A stretch of 64,000 bases of DNA from Thermomonas sp. XSG (GCF_014678725.1 NZ_CP061497.1:1814001-1878000); one strand, 5' to 3'. Positions 26,045 to 34,936 are shown, numbered from the stretch's first letter. The notes: generated by a model not told the origin, from the letters alone. Translations and numbers: made by a program.

Positions 26045-27059
26045 CCACGGCCTGATCGGGTTCGTTGCCACGTGGGAGGGTGACCTCGTAGTCAATACGC
26101 CAGGGAGGTCCGTCGATCTCTAGCGGCGTAAGCGTCCAGTGCAGGAGCCGGCGCGCACCTGAGCGTTCATCCCATAGGATAAGGTTGCCGGAGGGAATTG
26201 CAAATAGTGACAGGTTTTCTTCCGGGACCGCACCGATGCCGAAGGTCTCCTGCGCCCGGCGAACGGAAAGAAATGGTGCCGCCCGGCGCAACTCGACCAT
26301 GCGCTCCGCGGTGCGGCGGGGCAGGCCCGGCAACAGTTGCAGGACGGTAGCAGGAGCGGTGTTGATGTTCATGTCCACGCTGCGGGACAGTGTCAGCATG
26401 GATAGCAGCTGTGCGTCGTCCACACCTGCAAGCATTTCCCGCCACCCGGGGATCCGGCGTAGCTCCAGCGGCGTGGCCAGAGTCCGGTTGCTTGGTGGAG
26501 GCAGATTTTCCCTGCGGTACTGGTCTTTCTCCGCCCCGTTCAGACGGTGCAGGTCGTCGGGGTCCTGGTAGTCCAACCGCTTGGCATCGAGGCCGTCCCA
26601 TTCGGTTTCCCGCACGTTAAGAGAGTCATAGAGCGCATAGCGCAGAGCGGGCCCGGCCCAATTGGCGCTCAGCAGGCCGCGGTCGTCCTGCAGGGCGAAG
26701 CGGGCGGTCTCCAAGCCTTGATACTCGGTGCCGTCGAGACGGATTTCATTGCCAACCGGGAGGACAGTCAGTCCGTCAGGGTCCTCGGCCATTTGGGCGG
26801 TGGACGCGGAGGCATCGGATTCGTTGACGGTCAATCCGGCAAGCGTTTGGCGCTGCGTGGCCAGCATGAACAGCAGCGTCTCGCGGGTGCCGGTCATGGC
26901 CAGCTCCCCCTCGAAGCGATCGGCGTCCTCCTGCGCGGCGCGGATCGCGCGTTCTGCCGAGGTGGCGACCGCGGTGGCCAGCAGCGTCAGCACTACCAGT
27001 GTCGCCAATACGATCACCAGCACGAAGCCACCCGCGTTGCCGCGGCCCGGCCTACTCAT
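25986..27059 (-). CDS. gspK: GspK, minor pseudopilin of the type II secretion system
   Basis: 357-aa minor pseudopilin at the tip of the pseudopilus. The prepilin signal is MSRPGRGNAGG followed by FVLVIVLATLVVLTLLATAV; cleavage would follow the Gly pair, and as typical for GspK the +5 glutamate is missing (Val here). The large globular part contains RFALQDDRGLLSANWAG and two helix-hairpin-like segments (NINTAPATVLQLLPGLPRRT). ATG at 27059 overlaps gspJ by eight bases. Confidence 0.88.
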   Translation of the reverse strand: MSRPGRGNAGGFVLVIVLATLVVLTLLATAVATSAERAIRAAQEDADRFEGELAMTGTRETLLFMLATQRQTLAGLTVNESDASASTAQMAEDPDGLTVLPVGNEIRLDGTEYQGLETARFALQDDRGLLSANWAGPALRYALYDSLNVRETEWDGLDAKRLDYQDPDDLHRLNGAEKDQYRRENLPPPSNRTLATPLELRRIPGWREMLAGVDDAQLLSMLTLSRSVDMNINTAPATVLQLLPGLPRRTAERMVELRRAAPFLSVRRAQETFGIGAVPEENLSLFAIPSGNLILWDERSGARRLLHWTLTPLEIDGPPWRIDYEVTLPRGNEPDQAVVGTPPTPLFTSPDTAGERR

Positions 27060-27651
27060 AATCGTCCTCGAAGGGGTTGGTGTAGGGGTTGCGCGATCCG
27101 GAGATGGTGGCGGCCCAGACCCGACGACTGCCGTCGTCCATTTCCTGACTCAGCAGGACGACGGCTGGAAGGTGATCGTGCAGGCCGAGTTTCGGCGGCC
27201 ACTGCGCATGCAGCTTCCCCTCCTTGTCCATATAGGCGAAACGGGCACGGCTCACGCCAGATAGCGGCAGGTCCAGGCGTCTGTCCGTGCCCTCCTTCAG
27301 CAGTAGATGCGGAAGCCCCGCTTCACTGCGGATGGACCATTCGATATCGGTGGCGCCGCCCTGGTGGGATTGAACCGGCAGCGTCGTCACCCCCAGCAAT
27401 TTGTCCTCACTGCCCTCGAAGGTCTGTTCGGGCACGGGGATCAAGCCGCGCAGCGAATCCGCCAGCCAGCTTTCGGTCAGCGTGGTCTGCTGGATGGTGC
27501 CGCTGATGCTCGAGATCGCGGCGTTCGCCCGGCGCCATTGCCCGAGTGACTGGAAGCCAAGGGCTACTGCCATGCCTGCAATCAGCAGTACCACCATCAT
27601 CTCCAGCAGCGTCAGCCCCCGCTGCTGCATGGGCCGCGGATCAGAAATCAT
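27052..27651 (-). CDS. gspJ: GspJ, minor pseudopilin
   Basis: 199-aa pseudopilin. The type III signal is MQQRG/LTLLEMMVVLLIAGMAV with the +5 glutamate. The body has YMDKEGKLHAQWPP and LPAVVLLSQEMDDGSRRVWA, as in GspJ. ATG at 27651 gives a 12-residue leader and overlaps gspI by 11 bases; ATG at 27630 would leave a five-residue leader and is possible. Confidence 0.85.
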   Translation of the reverse strand: MISDPRPMQQRGLTLLEMMVVLLIAGMAVALGFQSLGQWRRANAAISSISGTIQQTTLTESWLADSLRGLIPVPEQTFEGSEDKLLGVTTLPVQSHQGGATDIEWSIRSEAGLPHLLLKEGTDRRLDLPLSGVSRARFAYMDKEGKLHAQWPPKLGLHDHLPAVVLLSQEMDDGSRRVWAATISGSRNPYTNPFEDDYE

Positions 27652-28075
27652 CGGCGGCAACCGGGCGCGAGGCGGCCCAACCGGTCTTTCGAATGCGGAA
27701 ATCGCGCACCGGCCGGCTATCCCGCAGCACTTCTACGTCCAGTGCATACAGTCGGAAGTCGAACTGCGTGGCGCCCCCAGCCGGGCTCATCCCCAACCGC
27801 AAGTCGGTCAATGGCTCGGACTTCCAGCGGACCTCCAGGGGGGGCAATCGCCGTGTTCCGCTGGGTTCGGCCATCGGATTCACGGTTTCGATTACCGCCA
27901 TTGCCGCGCGGGCGTCGGCTAGCGCAGCGGCGTTGTTCCGCACCCGGTTCAGCGCCAGGGTGCTGGTGGACAGCCACGCGTAGAGGGCCAGCAGGCAGGT
28001 CGCCATGATGGTCAAGGCAACGATGGCCTCCAGGAGCGAGAAGCCGCGCTGCCGATGTGGCCTGCCCCATCGCAT
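27641..28075 (-). CDS. gspI: GspI, minor pseudopilin
   Basis: 144-aa pseudopilin: MRWGRPHRQRG/FSLLEAIVALTIMATCLLAL with cleavage after Gly11 and the +5 glutamate. The rest is short, with a conserved-looking MAVIETVNPMAEPSGTR. Together with GspJ and GspK it forms the tip of the pseudopilus that starts its assembly. Five bases separate it from gspH. Confidence 0.85.
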   Translation of the reverse strand: MRWGRPHRQRGFSLLEAIVALTIMATCLLALYAWLSTSTLALNRVRNNAAALADARAAMAVIETVNPMAEPSGTRRLPPLEVRWKSEPLTDLRLGMSPAGGATQFDFRLYALDVEVLRDSRPVRDFRIRKTGWAASRPVAADDF

Positions 28076-28080
28076 CGGGA

Positions 28081-28461
28081 TCAGAGCCGCTCGACCCGGC
28101 AGAAGGGCGCCAGGATCCTGAAATCAATTGTTTGCTGCGTGGTCGTCAATACCCCGCGTGCATCCGAACAGGAGCCGTTGGCCAGTACCCGCAATGGAGT
28201 CGTCATGCGCAGTGACCAGCCTTCGGGAAGCGTGATCGGCGGTATCCCGCCGTTGGCTTTTCCTTCCAGCGGGGTGCCGCTGGCACGAACGGTGCCGGGC
28301 AGATGCTCGACCTGCTGCAGCACGTCATCAACTTGGGTGGCTTCCTGCCACGAGCGGATCATCCGGTAGCTGGGAGGCGCGGCGATGGCGGTGGCCATTG
28401 CAAGGATTGCCATCACCACAACCAGCTCAAGCAGCGTGTAGCCCGGCGTACGCCGACTCAT
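28081..28461 (-). CDS. gspH: GspH, minor pseudopilin
   Basis: 126-aa pseudopilin: MSRRTPG/YTLLELVVVMAILAMATAI with the +5 glutamate. The globular part is short, with two cysteines (GSCSDARG; APFCRVERL) that may form a disulfide. GspH joins the tip complex to the GspG shaft. ATG at 28461 overlaps the gspG stop by four bases. Confidence 0.84.
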   Translation of the reverse strand: MSRRTPGYTLLELVVVMAILAMATAIAAPPSYRMIRSWQEATQVDDVLQQVEHLPGTVRASGTPLEGKANGGIPPITLPEGWSLRMTTPLRVLANGSCSDARGVLTTTQQTIDFRILAPFCRVERL

Positions 28462-28931
28462 TGCTGCGGCAGCATCCCGACGTCGGCGTCGTATCCGTCA
28501 CCGCCATTCTTGCCATCGGCGCCAAGGGAATACAGCGCGAAGGCGTGTGTCCCCGTGGATTTGGGGGCGTACTGGTATGCATTGCCCCACGGGTCCTGGG
28601 GTACGCCATCTTCCAGATACGGGCCCTTCCATCGCTGCGCGAGCTTGGCATCTGCGGGTTGCTCGACCAGCGATGCCAGCCCTTCTTCCTGGGTGGGGTA
28701 GCGGCCTGTATCCAGGCGCATAGTTTCCAGTGCGCCCTTTAGCATTTTCACTTGGGTCTCGGCAGTCTGCACCTTGGCTTTGTCGGCCTGGCCGAACAGG
28801 CGAGGCCCCACGAGACCCATGATGAGGCCGATGATGACCAGCACCACGATCATTTCCAACAGGGTGAAGCCCTGCGCGGTGGCGCGGCGGAAACGGGGGG
28901 AACGGCCGGTACTGGGATGGGCGGCGATCAT
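28458..28931 (-). CDS. gspG: GspG, major pseudopilin
   Basis: 157-aa major pseudopilin. After a 21-residue leader comes QG/FTLLEMIVVLVIIGLIMGLV, then QVKMLKGALETMRLDTGRYP, KGPYLEDGVPQDPWGNAYQY and the calcium-site region YSLGADGKNGGDGYDADV, all characteristic of GspG. First gene of the minus-strand secretion operon; the prepilin peptidase must be elsewhere. It diverges from wzm, with 114 bases between them. Confidence 0.93.
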   Translation of the reverse strand: MIAAHPSTGRSPRFRRATAQGFTLLEMIVVLVIIGLIMGLVGPRLFGQADKAKVQTAETQVKMLKGALETMRLDTGRYPTQEEGLASLVEQPADAKLAQRWKGPYLEDGVPQDPWGNAYQYAPKSTGTHAFALYSLGADGKNGGDGYDADVGMLPQQ

Positions 28932-29045
28932 GGCGGTCTTTCGTGCAGAAAAGCGGCAGGAAGTCTAGCAGTTTGGCTGGAGGCGGGGCGCGCCGCCTCC
29001 GCGGCTGTTAACCTATCGTCAGAACCGCATACCGCGTGCCCGCCG

Positions 29046-29849
29046 ATGATGTCCCAGCTCTTTTCCCGCAGTGCCGGGCACTTCGCTTTGTGGCGAACCT
29101 TGGTGCAGCAGGACCTCGCGGTGAAATACCGGGGTACGTTGCTGGGCCGGGCATGGCCCTTGTTGATGCCACTGATGATGCTGGCGATCTATGGCTTCGT
29201 GTTCGGTGCGGTGTTCCGTGCACGTTGGCCGGGGCTTGCCTCGGACGACCACTTGGGTTTCGCCCTTAATCTTTTCCTGGGCCTGCTGGTACACGGGCTG
29301 TTGGCGGAAGCGGTGGGGCAGGCGCCCTCATTGTTCCACCGCAACAGCAATTTTGTGCGCAAGATCGTGTTCCCGTTGCCGGTGCTGGTGGCGGTGCCAC
29401 TGGGTGCGGCGCTAGTGCACATGGTGGTGGGCGTGCTGCTGGTTTGCGCCGTCAATGCCATCTGGGGAAGCGGGTGGCAGTGGCAAACGCTGGCGCTACC
29501 CTTGGTTCTGACGCCTTACCTGCTGATGCTGTACGGAATCTCGCTTGCTTTCGCGGCACTGGGCGTGTACTTGCGCGATCTGGCCCAGATCGTGTCGGTG
29601 CTGGTCATGCTGGTGCTGTTCACCGGCACGGTGTTCTATCCGCGCGCGATGGTGCCGTCGGTGTTCGCGGGTGTCGTCGACGCCAACCCTATTAGTTGGC
29701 CAACCGATGCGCTGCGCGCGTTGGTCTTGTCGGGCCAGCTTCCAGAAGCGATGCCGTTGGCCGGCTACACGCTGACTGCCGCCGTGGTGCTGCTGCTCGG
29801 CGCCTTCCTGTTCCGGGCGCTGCGCCCGGGTTTTGCCGATGTGCTTTGA
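29046..29849 (+). CDS. wzm: ABC-2 type polysaccharide export permease (Wzm-like)
   Basis: 267-aa integral membrane protein with about six hydrophobic segments, of the ABC-2/RfbA family. VQQDLAVKYRGTLLGRAWPL near the N-terminus and the segment VDANPISWPTDALRALVL are typical of O-antigen and teichoic-acid exporters (Wzm/TagG). The matching ATPase with a sugar-binding tail is encoded at 34937, separated from it by gspE, gspF and the secreted-protein gene. The stop overlaps the gspE start by one base (TGATG), so polysaccharide permease and secretion ATPase are translationally coupled. ATG at 29049 is an equal start. Confidence 0.88.
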   Translation: MMSQLFSRSAGHFALWRTLVQQDLAVKYRGTLLGRAWPLLMPLMMLAIYGFVFGAVFRARWPGLASDDHLGFALNLFLGLLVHGLLAEAVGQAPSLFHRNSNFVRKIVFPLPVLVAVPLGAALVHMVVGVLLVCAVNAIWGSGWQWQTLALPLVLTPYLLMLYGISLAFAALGVYLRDLAQIVSVLVMLVLFTGTVFYPRAMVPSVFAGVVDANPISWPTDALRALVLSGQLPEAMPLAGYTLTAAVVLLLGAFLFRALRPGFADVL

Positions 29850-31603
29850 TGGTTCAAGACCCTCTAGATGATGCGCCGACACCCATGACCGCTGCCCCCG
29901 CCATCGCAACACCTTCGGAAGTCGCTGGTCCGGACGCGAGCCTGATCGGGCAGATGCTCATTGCCCGGCAGTTAGTCGGCACGGCCGACTTGGAGCGCGC
30001 GCTGGAGCTTCAGGCGGGCATGGGCGGGCGCATCGGTAGCCTGCTGGTGCGGATCGGCGCGCTGTCCGAGGAGCAATTGCTGGCAGTTCTCTCGGAGCAG
30101 CTCGGCTTTGCGCTGGCAGGACGCGACGTGGCGCTGCCGGAACTGGACGCCTGGGTCGTTCCGGGCGAGGAGCCGGTGCCGGTGGACTGGATGCAGGATC
30201 GCGGGGTGTTACTGTGGCAGGATCCGGAAGGCGGCGTGATCTGCGCCAGCCGCGACCCGCTGGACCCGGCGCTGCGCGAAGCTATCGACTACCTATTCCC
30301 GCAGTTGCCGGTGCGCCATGTGCTGGCGCCAGCGCAGCTGATGGAAAACACGCTGGACAAGCTGGCTAATGGCCTGCTTGCCGCAACGCAAGGTGGTGAC
30401 GACGTCCGCCATCTGCGAGAGCTGGCGGAGGAAGCGCCGGTGGTCGAGCTGGTCAACAGCCTGCTGGCGCAAGCGGTGGAGCAGCGCGCCTCGGATATTC
30501 ATCTCGAGCCGGGCGAACACGAATTTGTCGTGCGTTTCCGCATCGATGGCGTGTTGTACACGCGTCTGCAGCTTCCGCGCGAACGCTTCAACGCTGTCGC
30601 CTCGCGGCTGAAGCTGATCTCCGGCATGGACATTGCCGAGCGCCGACTGCCGCAGGATGGTCGTTTAAGTGTGCGTGCCAGCGGCCAAGCGATGGATATC
30701 CGCGCCTCGGCGCTGCCGGGCGTGCATGGGGAGTCCATCGTGCTGCGCCTGCTGCCCAAGGAGCGCAAGGACCTGGGTCTGGAGCGGCTGGGTATGGAGC
30801 CGGACCACTTGGCGCTTCTGAGCGCGTGGAGTCGGGAGGCACACGGCATCCTCCTGGTCACCGGCCCTACCGGCTCGGGCAAGTCCACCACGCTCTACGC
30901 AACGTTGGCGGCAGCTGACGACGGGATGAAGAAAATCATCACCGTCGAAGACCCGGTGGAGTTCCAGCTGCCGCGGATCACCCAGATCCAGACCCATGCC
31001 GATATCGGCCTGACCTTCGCCGGCGCGCTGCGCTCGATCCTGCGCCAGGACCCGGACGTCATCATGGTCGGCGAAATCCGCGACCGCGAAACCGCGGAGA
31101 TCGCCATCCAGTCCGCGCTGACCGGCCACTTGGTGCTCTCCACCGTGCACACCAACGACGCCATCGGTGCGTTCACGCGCCTGATCGACATGGGCGTGGA
31201 GCCGTTCCTGGTGGCCACGCCGGTCAAGGGCCTGCAGGCGCAGCGCCTGGTGCGCCGGCTGTGCCCGCATTGCGCCCGCCCTGCGGCCCACGTACTGCCG
31301 GCCATCGCCGAGGAAGCCGCGCGCTGGGCCGGCAAGGTGCTGGGCGATGCGCCGGCGCGCTGGCATGAGGCGGTGGGCTGCGAACGCTGCCAGCATTCCG
31401 GATATCGCGGACGCGTGGGCATCTACGAACTGATCCCGGTGGACGAAGACATGCAGCAGGCGGTGGTGGCGGGTGCCGGCCATGCAGAGCTGAAGGCGAT
31501 GGCGCGGGCGCGCGGCGCGCGATTCCTGCGCGAGGACGGCTTGCTGAAGGCATGGCAGGGCCTGACCTCGGTGGATGAGGTCCTGCGCGTGACCGCGGTT
31601 TGA
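29849..31603 (+). CDS. gspE: GspE, type II secretion ATPase
   Basis: 584-aa cytoplasmic ATPase powering the pseudopilus. The N-terminal GspL-binding domain spans about 25-180 (LERALELQAGMGGRIGSLLV). The core has VTGPTGSGKSTTLYATL (Walker A), TVEDPVEFQLP (Asp box), DVIMVGEIRDRETAE (Walker B), LVLSTVHTND (His box) and a zinc site of two C-x2-C pairs (RLCPHCARP; GCERCQHSG). All are intact. In Xanthomonas gspE-gspF precede gspG in the same operon; here they face the other way. An alternative start is ATG at 29885. Confidence 0.93.
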   Translation: MVQDPLDDAPTPMTAAPAIATPSEVAGPDASLIGQMLIARQLVGTADLERALELQAGMGGRIGSLLVRIGALSEEQLLAVLSEQLGFALAGRDVALPELDAWVVPGEEPVPVDWMQDRGVLLWQDPEGGVICASRDPLDPALREAIDYLFPQLPVRHVLAPAQLMENTLDKLANGLLAATQGGDDVRHLRELAEEAPVVELVNSLLAQAVEQRASDIHLEPGEHEFVVRFRIDGVLYTRLQLPRERFNAVASRLKLISGMDIAERRLPQDGRLSVRASGQAMDIRASALPGVHGESIVLRLLPKERKDLGLERLGMEPDHLALLSAWSREAHGILLVTGPTGSGKSTTLYATLAAADDGMKKIITVEDPVEFQLPRITQIQTHADIGLTFAGALRSILRQDPDVIMVGEIRDRETAEIAIQSALTGHLVLSTVHTNDAIGAFTRLIDMGVEPFLVATPVKGLQAQRLVRRLCPHCARPAAHVLPAIAEEAARWAGKVLGDAPARWHEAVGCERCQHSGYRGRVGIYELIPVDEDMQQAVVAGAGHAELKAMARARGARFLREDGLLKAWQGLTSVDEVLRVTAV

Positions 31604-31608
31604 TCCCC

Positions 31609-32814
31609 GTGAGCCAGTTCCGCTACAAGGCGTTCTCCGCAGAAGGCGCCATCCTGGAGGGTGTCGTCAGCGCGCAGTCGGAACGTGAGGCCGCCCGCCA
31701 GCTCGAACGGCGCGGCCTGTCCGTGGTGTCCGTGCAGTCAGTGGCTGCGTCCGCGCGTGGTCGGCCGGCCCGGGGTGCAGTGCGGCTTCGCCAGCGCGAC
31801 CTTATCCTGGCCTTCCATGAACTGGCCACGCTGCTGGGGGCGGGCGTCGGGTTGGCCGAAGCGGTCGCAGCGCAGGGCCGGTCGGCCCATCATCCGCAAC
31901 TGGTGGCTGCGTTCGACGGTATCGCCGCCGGCCTGCGCCGGGGCCAGGCATTCTCGGCGGCGCTGGAGGTGGCGGGGTTGCCGCTTCCGCGCTACGTGCC
32001 CACCCTGGTGCGCAGCGGCGAGAAGTCCGGCCTACTGGGAAGGGCATTGCAGGACGCGGTCGCGCAGATGGAGTACGACCAGACCGTCCGGTCGGAAATT
32101 CGCCAGGCCCTGACCTATCCGGCGGTGCTGATCTGCGCCGGTCTCGGCGCGGTGGTAATGATGTTCACCTTCGTGGTGCCGAAGTTCGCCGGCCTGCTCA
32201 AGCGCGCTGATGACCTGCCGCTGCTTGCTTCGGCCGTGCTCAACACGGGCATGTTCCTGCGCCAGTGGTATTGGGTGGTCCTGCTGCTGCTGGCAGGGGG
32301 GGCGGTGGCGGTCGCGCGGATCCTGCGTGATCCCGGCAAGCGTGCGCGTTGGCTGGAGGCTCTCGAGCGGCTGCCGGTGTTGGGAGTCTGGCGGGTGGAA
32401 TCCGAAACCGCCACCTGGGCCCGGGTGCTGGCCACCCTGCTGTCCAACCGGGTGCCGCTGATGGAGGCGCTGGGTCTGGCGCAGGAGAGCGTGGGGGCGC
32501 CGGGGCGACGCGCGCGGCTGGACGAGGTGGCGCGCAACGTCCGCAGCGGTGTGCCGCTGGCGGACGCGCTGGAAGAGCAGCAGACCCTCACCGCAACCGG
32601 CTACAACCTGGTGCGTGTGGGTGAGCGCTCGGGCGAGCTGCCCGCAATGCTGCAGTCGCTCGCGCGGCTGTGTCAGGAGGCGGGGCGCGCCCGCATGAAG
32701 CAGTTTCTGGCATTGCTGGAACCGGCGGCCATCCTGCTGATTGGCGGTGCGATAGGTGTCATCATGATCGGCATCATTCTGGCTATCACTAGCGCCAATG
32801 ATGTGGTGGTATAA
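31609..32814 (+). CDS. gspF: GspF, type II secretion inner-membrane platform protein
   Basis: 401-aa polytopic protein with two GspF domains and three membrane segments (about 170-190, 215-240, 370-395). FRYKAFSAEGAILEGVVSAQ is the usual N-terminus; the paired motifs are VRSGEKSGLLGRALQDAVAQ and VRVGERSGELPAMLQSLARL. It begins with GTG at 31609; TTG at 31600 overlapping gspE (TTGA) is the alternative. No terminator is seen between it and the next gene. Confidence 0.92.
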   Translation: MSQFRYKAFSAEGAILEGVVSAQSEREAARQLERRGLSVVSVQSVAASARGRPARGAVRLRQRDLILAFHELATLLGAGVGLAEAVAAQGRSAHHPQLVAAFDGIAAGLRRGQAFSAALEVAGLPLPRYVPTLVRSGEKSGLLGRALQDAVAQMEYDQTVRSEIRQALTYPAVLICAGLGAVVMMFTFVVPKFAGLLKRADDLPLLASAVLNTGMFLRQWYWVVLLLLAGGAVAVARILRDPGKRARWLEALERLPVLGVWRVESETATWARVLATLLSNRVPLMEALGLAQESVGAPGRRARLDEVARNVRSGVPLADALEEQQTLTATGYNLVRVGERSGELPAMLQSLARLCQEAGRARMKQFLALLEPAAILLIGGAIGVIMIGIILAITSANDVVV

Positions 32815-32931
32815 AAGTGAATGGGGCCTGCCCGAGACTCTTTCTATCTCGGCAGGAAAATACTGCGCGGTACAGGCCTGGGGGCATCCGTCACAATTCG
32901 AGACCGTTGCCAACAGTTTGTTCCCGTGGGC

Positions 32932-32960
32932 TTGACGCACCGGTAATGCTTGGTTAACGT
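32932..32960 (+). promoter_or_regulatory. Putative promoter of the secreted surface-protein gene
   Basis: TTGACG (32932-32937), 17-base spacer, TAACGT (32955-32960). Transcription from here leaves an untranslated leader of about 170 bases. The other bases between gspF and the ORF (32815-33138) show no coding sequence. Confidence 0.45.
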
Positions 32961-33099
32961 TCTGCGGGTAGCTTGCTCTACGGGGGAGGATGGGAGAGGA
33001 ATCTTTCCCGGATGCTTGCCTGAAAGCGGCCGGATGCCATCGGGCTGGCCCGTACGGTACCGGGGTAGGTCTGGCGACCGGTAACGCTACAGCGGTACC

Positions 33100-33115
33100 T
33101 TTTAGTTAACTAAAA
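33100..33115. repeat. 16-bp perfect palindrome upstream of the surface-protein start
   Basis: TTTTAGTTAACTAAAA, ending ten bases before the Shine-Dalgarno sequence GGAG (33126-33129). It is very AT-rich for this genome. It could be an operator or a structure in the leader. Confidence 0.5.
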
Positions 33116-33138
33116 AACCTTCAATGGAGTTGATTCAC

Positions 33139-34770
33139 ATGATGAAGTTCAACAAGAGCCTCCTGACCGCTGCAGTGGTCGGTGCCCTGGCCCTGCCGGG
33201 CCTGGCTTCGGCCGCGTCGCTGTCCTACCCGGCCGGCAAGCAGATCACGTTCGCCAAGGACCTGATCGTCAACAACGGCACCACCATCTACACCCCGTCC
33301 GAGCTGACCCTGCGTGCCACCACCGATGACGCAGCCCGCATTGCCACCGTCGCCGGCGATAACGTCACCGTCAAGGTCACCCTGACCGACGGCGCCAAGT
33401 TCGACGCCACCGCTGACGCCACCACGCTGGTGAATGGCTTCAAGATCGGCGCCGAACTCGGCGGCACCGGCCTGACCGTCGCCGCTTCGCCGGCTGGCAC
33501 TCTGGTGGGTACTCCGTACTACTCGGCCAGCGGCCAGGAGCTGAACTTCACCATCAAGGCTCCGGGTAACGGTGCCGATGCTGTTGATCCGGCCTATGCG
33601 GTTCAGCTGAACAGCATGCAGATCACCAACCTGGTGCAGGGTCTGTTCACCGGCTCCAAGGTCGGTGTGGAAATCACCGCGCAGAACCAGTCCGGTCAGC
33701 AGATCCTGGCGTCGAAGGCCGATCTGGCCAAGTCGGTGTGGGGTCTGACCGCTGCGGCCGACCTGACCGGCAGCGACTCCACCGGCACCAAGAAGATCGA
33801 CGTTGGCAGCACCAACGCGGACGGCAGCCCCGATCCGCGCACTTGGTTCTCGGCCAGCGGTACGGTGGGTGGCAGCGGCCTGAACGGCGCGGCTGCTGGT
33901 TCGGGTTACTTCAACCTGGGCGCGGTGGTGATCGACATCGCCGAAGCGGCTCTGATCGGTGGCGGTAGCGGTTATGTCAACAACTACAGCGCCGTGCTGC
34001 CGAACCCGGAATACAACGTGGTCAGCACCGCCAAGTTCGACCTGTCGCTGACTGCCGAAGGCTTCTCCGCCTACAACGGCGCGATTGCTTTCTCGGCCTC
34101 GCCGACCTGCTCGGCGACCGTGGGTAGCACCACCCAGTCGGGTGACACCGTGACCCTCAGCCTGCTGGCTTCCAGCCCGCTGCTGGCCAACGTCACCGCG
34201 GCTTCGCCGTCGGCTTCGACCCTGTACGTTTGCGCCATCGCCAACGGCACCCGCGAACTGGTCAAGGTTGATTCGGTGCGTGCGTCCGTGGCCGTTGACT
34301 ACCAGCTGTCCACCCAGCGCGTCAACCCGACCCTGGATCCGTTCAGCTTCGGCAGCATCGGCTTCAACGGCACCGATCTGGTGTTCCAGAACGTGAACCC
34401 GGCCGGTAACGCCACCGCCCAGTCCTTCCTGCGTCTGACCAACAACAACGCCGCGGCGTGCCTGGTCGAGATCGAGGGCAAGGATGACGCTGGCAAGTAC
34501 AGCCGCAACCCGGTCAAGCTGACCATCCCGGCGCACGCGTCGGCCACGGTCAACTCGGATGACCTGGAGAATGGCAACGCTGGCAAGGGCATCACCGGTG
34601 GCTTCACCGATGGCTCGGGCAAGTGGTATGTCCGCGTCAATGCCCAGTGCTCCAACTTCAAGGCTTCGGCTCTGAACCGCAACTCGCAGACCGGCACCGT
34701 GACCGATCTGACCCCGGAAAAGACCCAGGGTCTGGTTGAGTGGTCGGTGAACAAGGCCAACAAGCTGTAA
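33139..34770 (+). CDS. Abundant secreted protein, S-layer candidate
   Basis: 543-aa exported protein. A Sec signal (MMKFNKSLLTAAVVGALALP, then GLASA) with cleavage at ASA/AS is followed by a beta-rich sequence full of Thr, Ala, Gly, Val and Asn with only four cysteines and no enzyme or membrane motif. The mature start SLSYPAGKQITFAKDLIVNN and short hydrophobic/Thr-rich strands recall gammaproteobacterial S-layer proteins (Slr4, Aeromonas VapA) in style. Codon use is strongly biased and the gene has a private promoter, long leader and two terminators, all pointing to high expression. It lies between gspF and wzt. ATG at 33139 is chosen for GGAG nine bases before it; ATG at 33124 is in frame. 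An adhesin or matrix protein is the alternative. Confidence 0.65.
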   Translation: MMKFNKSLLTAAVVGALALPGLASAASLSYPAGKQITFAKDLIVNNGTTIYTPSELTLRATTDDAARIATVAGDNVTVKVTLTDGAKFDATADATTLVNGFKIGAELGGTGLTVAASPAGTLVGTPYYSASGQELNFTIKAPGNGADAVDPAYAVQLNSMQITNLVQGLFTGSKVGVEITAQNQSGQQILASKADLAKSVWGLTAAADLTGSDSTGTKKIDVGSTNADGSPDPRTWFSASGTVGGSGLNGAAAGSGYFNLGAVVIDIAEAALIGGGSGYVNNYSAVLPNPEYNVVSTAKFDLSLTAEGFSAYNGAIAFSASPTCSATVGSTTQSGDTVTLSLLASSPLLANVTAASPSASTLYVCAIANGTRELVKVDSVRASVAVDYQLSTQRVNPTLDPFSFGSIGFNGTDLVFQNVNPAGNATAQSFLRLTNNNAAACLVEIEGKDDAGKYSRNPVKLTIPAHASATVNSDDLENGNAGKGITGGFTDGSGKWYVRVNAQCSNFKASALNRNSQTGTVTDLTPEKTQGLVEWSVNKANKL

Positions 34771-34777
34771 TGCATCC

Positions 34778-34803
34778 GGAATGGCCGGCTTGCCGGCCAT
34801 TCC
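34778..34803 (+). terminator. First hairpin after the surface-protein gene
   Basis: A perfect 12-bp stem (34778-34789 with 34792-34803) starting seven bases after the stop. It has no T-run and probably protects the 3' end or assists the second hairpin. Confidence 0.65.
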
Positions 34804-34825
34804 GAGCAGAACGCTTGAGCTAGCA

Positions 34826-34859
34826 AGACGGATGGCAGCAATGCCATCCGTCTTTTTTT
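34826..34859 (+). terminator. Strong intrinsic terminator
   Basis: A perfect 12-bp stem AGACGGATGGCA/TGCCATCCGTCT with GCAA loop, followed by six further Ts. It isolates the surface-protein message from wzt downstream. Confidence 0.93.
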
Positions 34860-34936
34860 GTTGGTTGTGGCGGGAAGGTGATGCGGCAACACGTGGCCGG
34901 CGCTATCCTGTCGGGCTAGCCTTTTCCTGCATCGAG

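Noticed and set aside
33139-34770. Fimbrial or type IV pilin identity of the secreted protein
   Set aside because: No prepilin signal, and no chaperone or usher gene nearby; the signal is an ordinary Sec signal.
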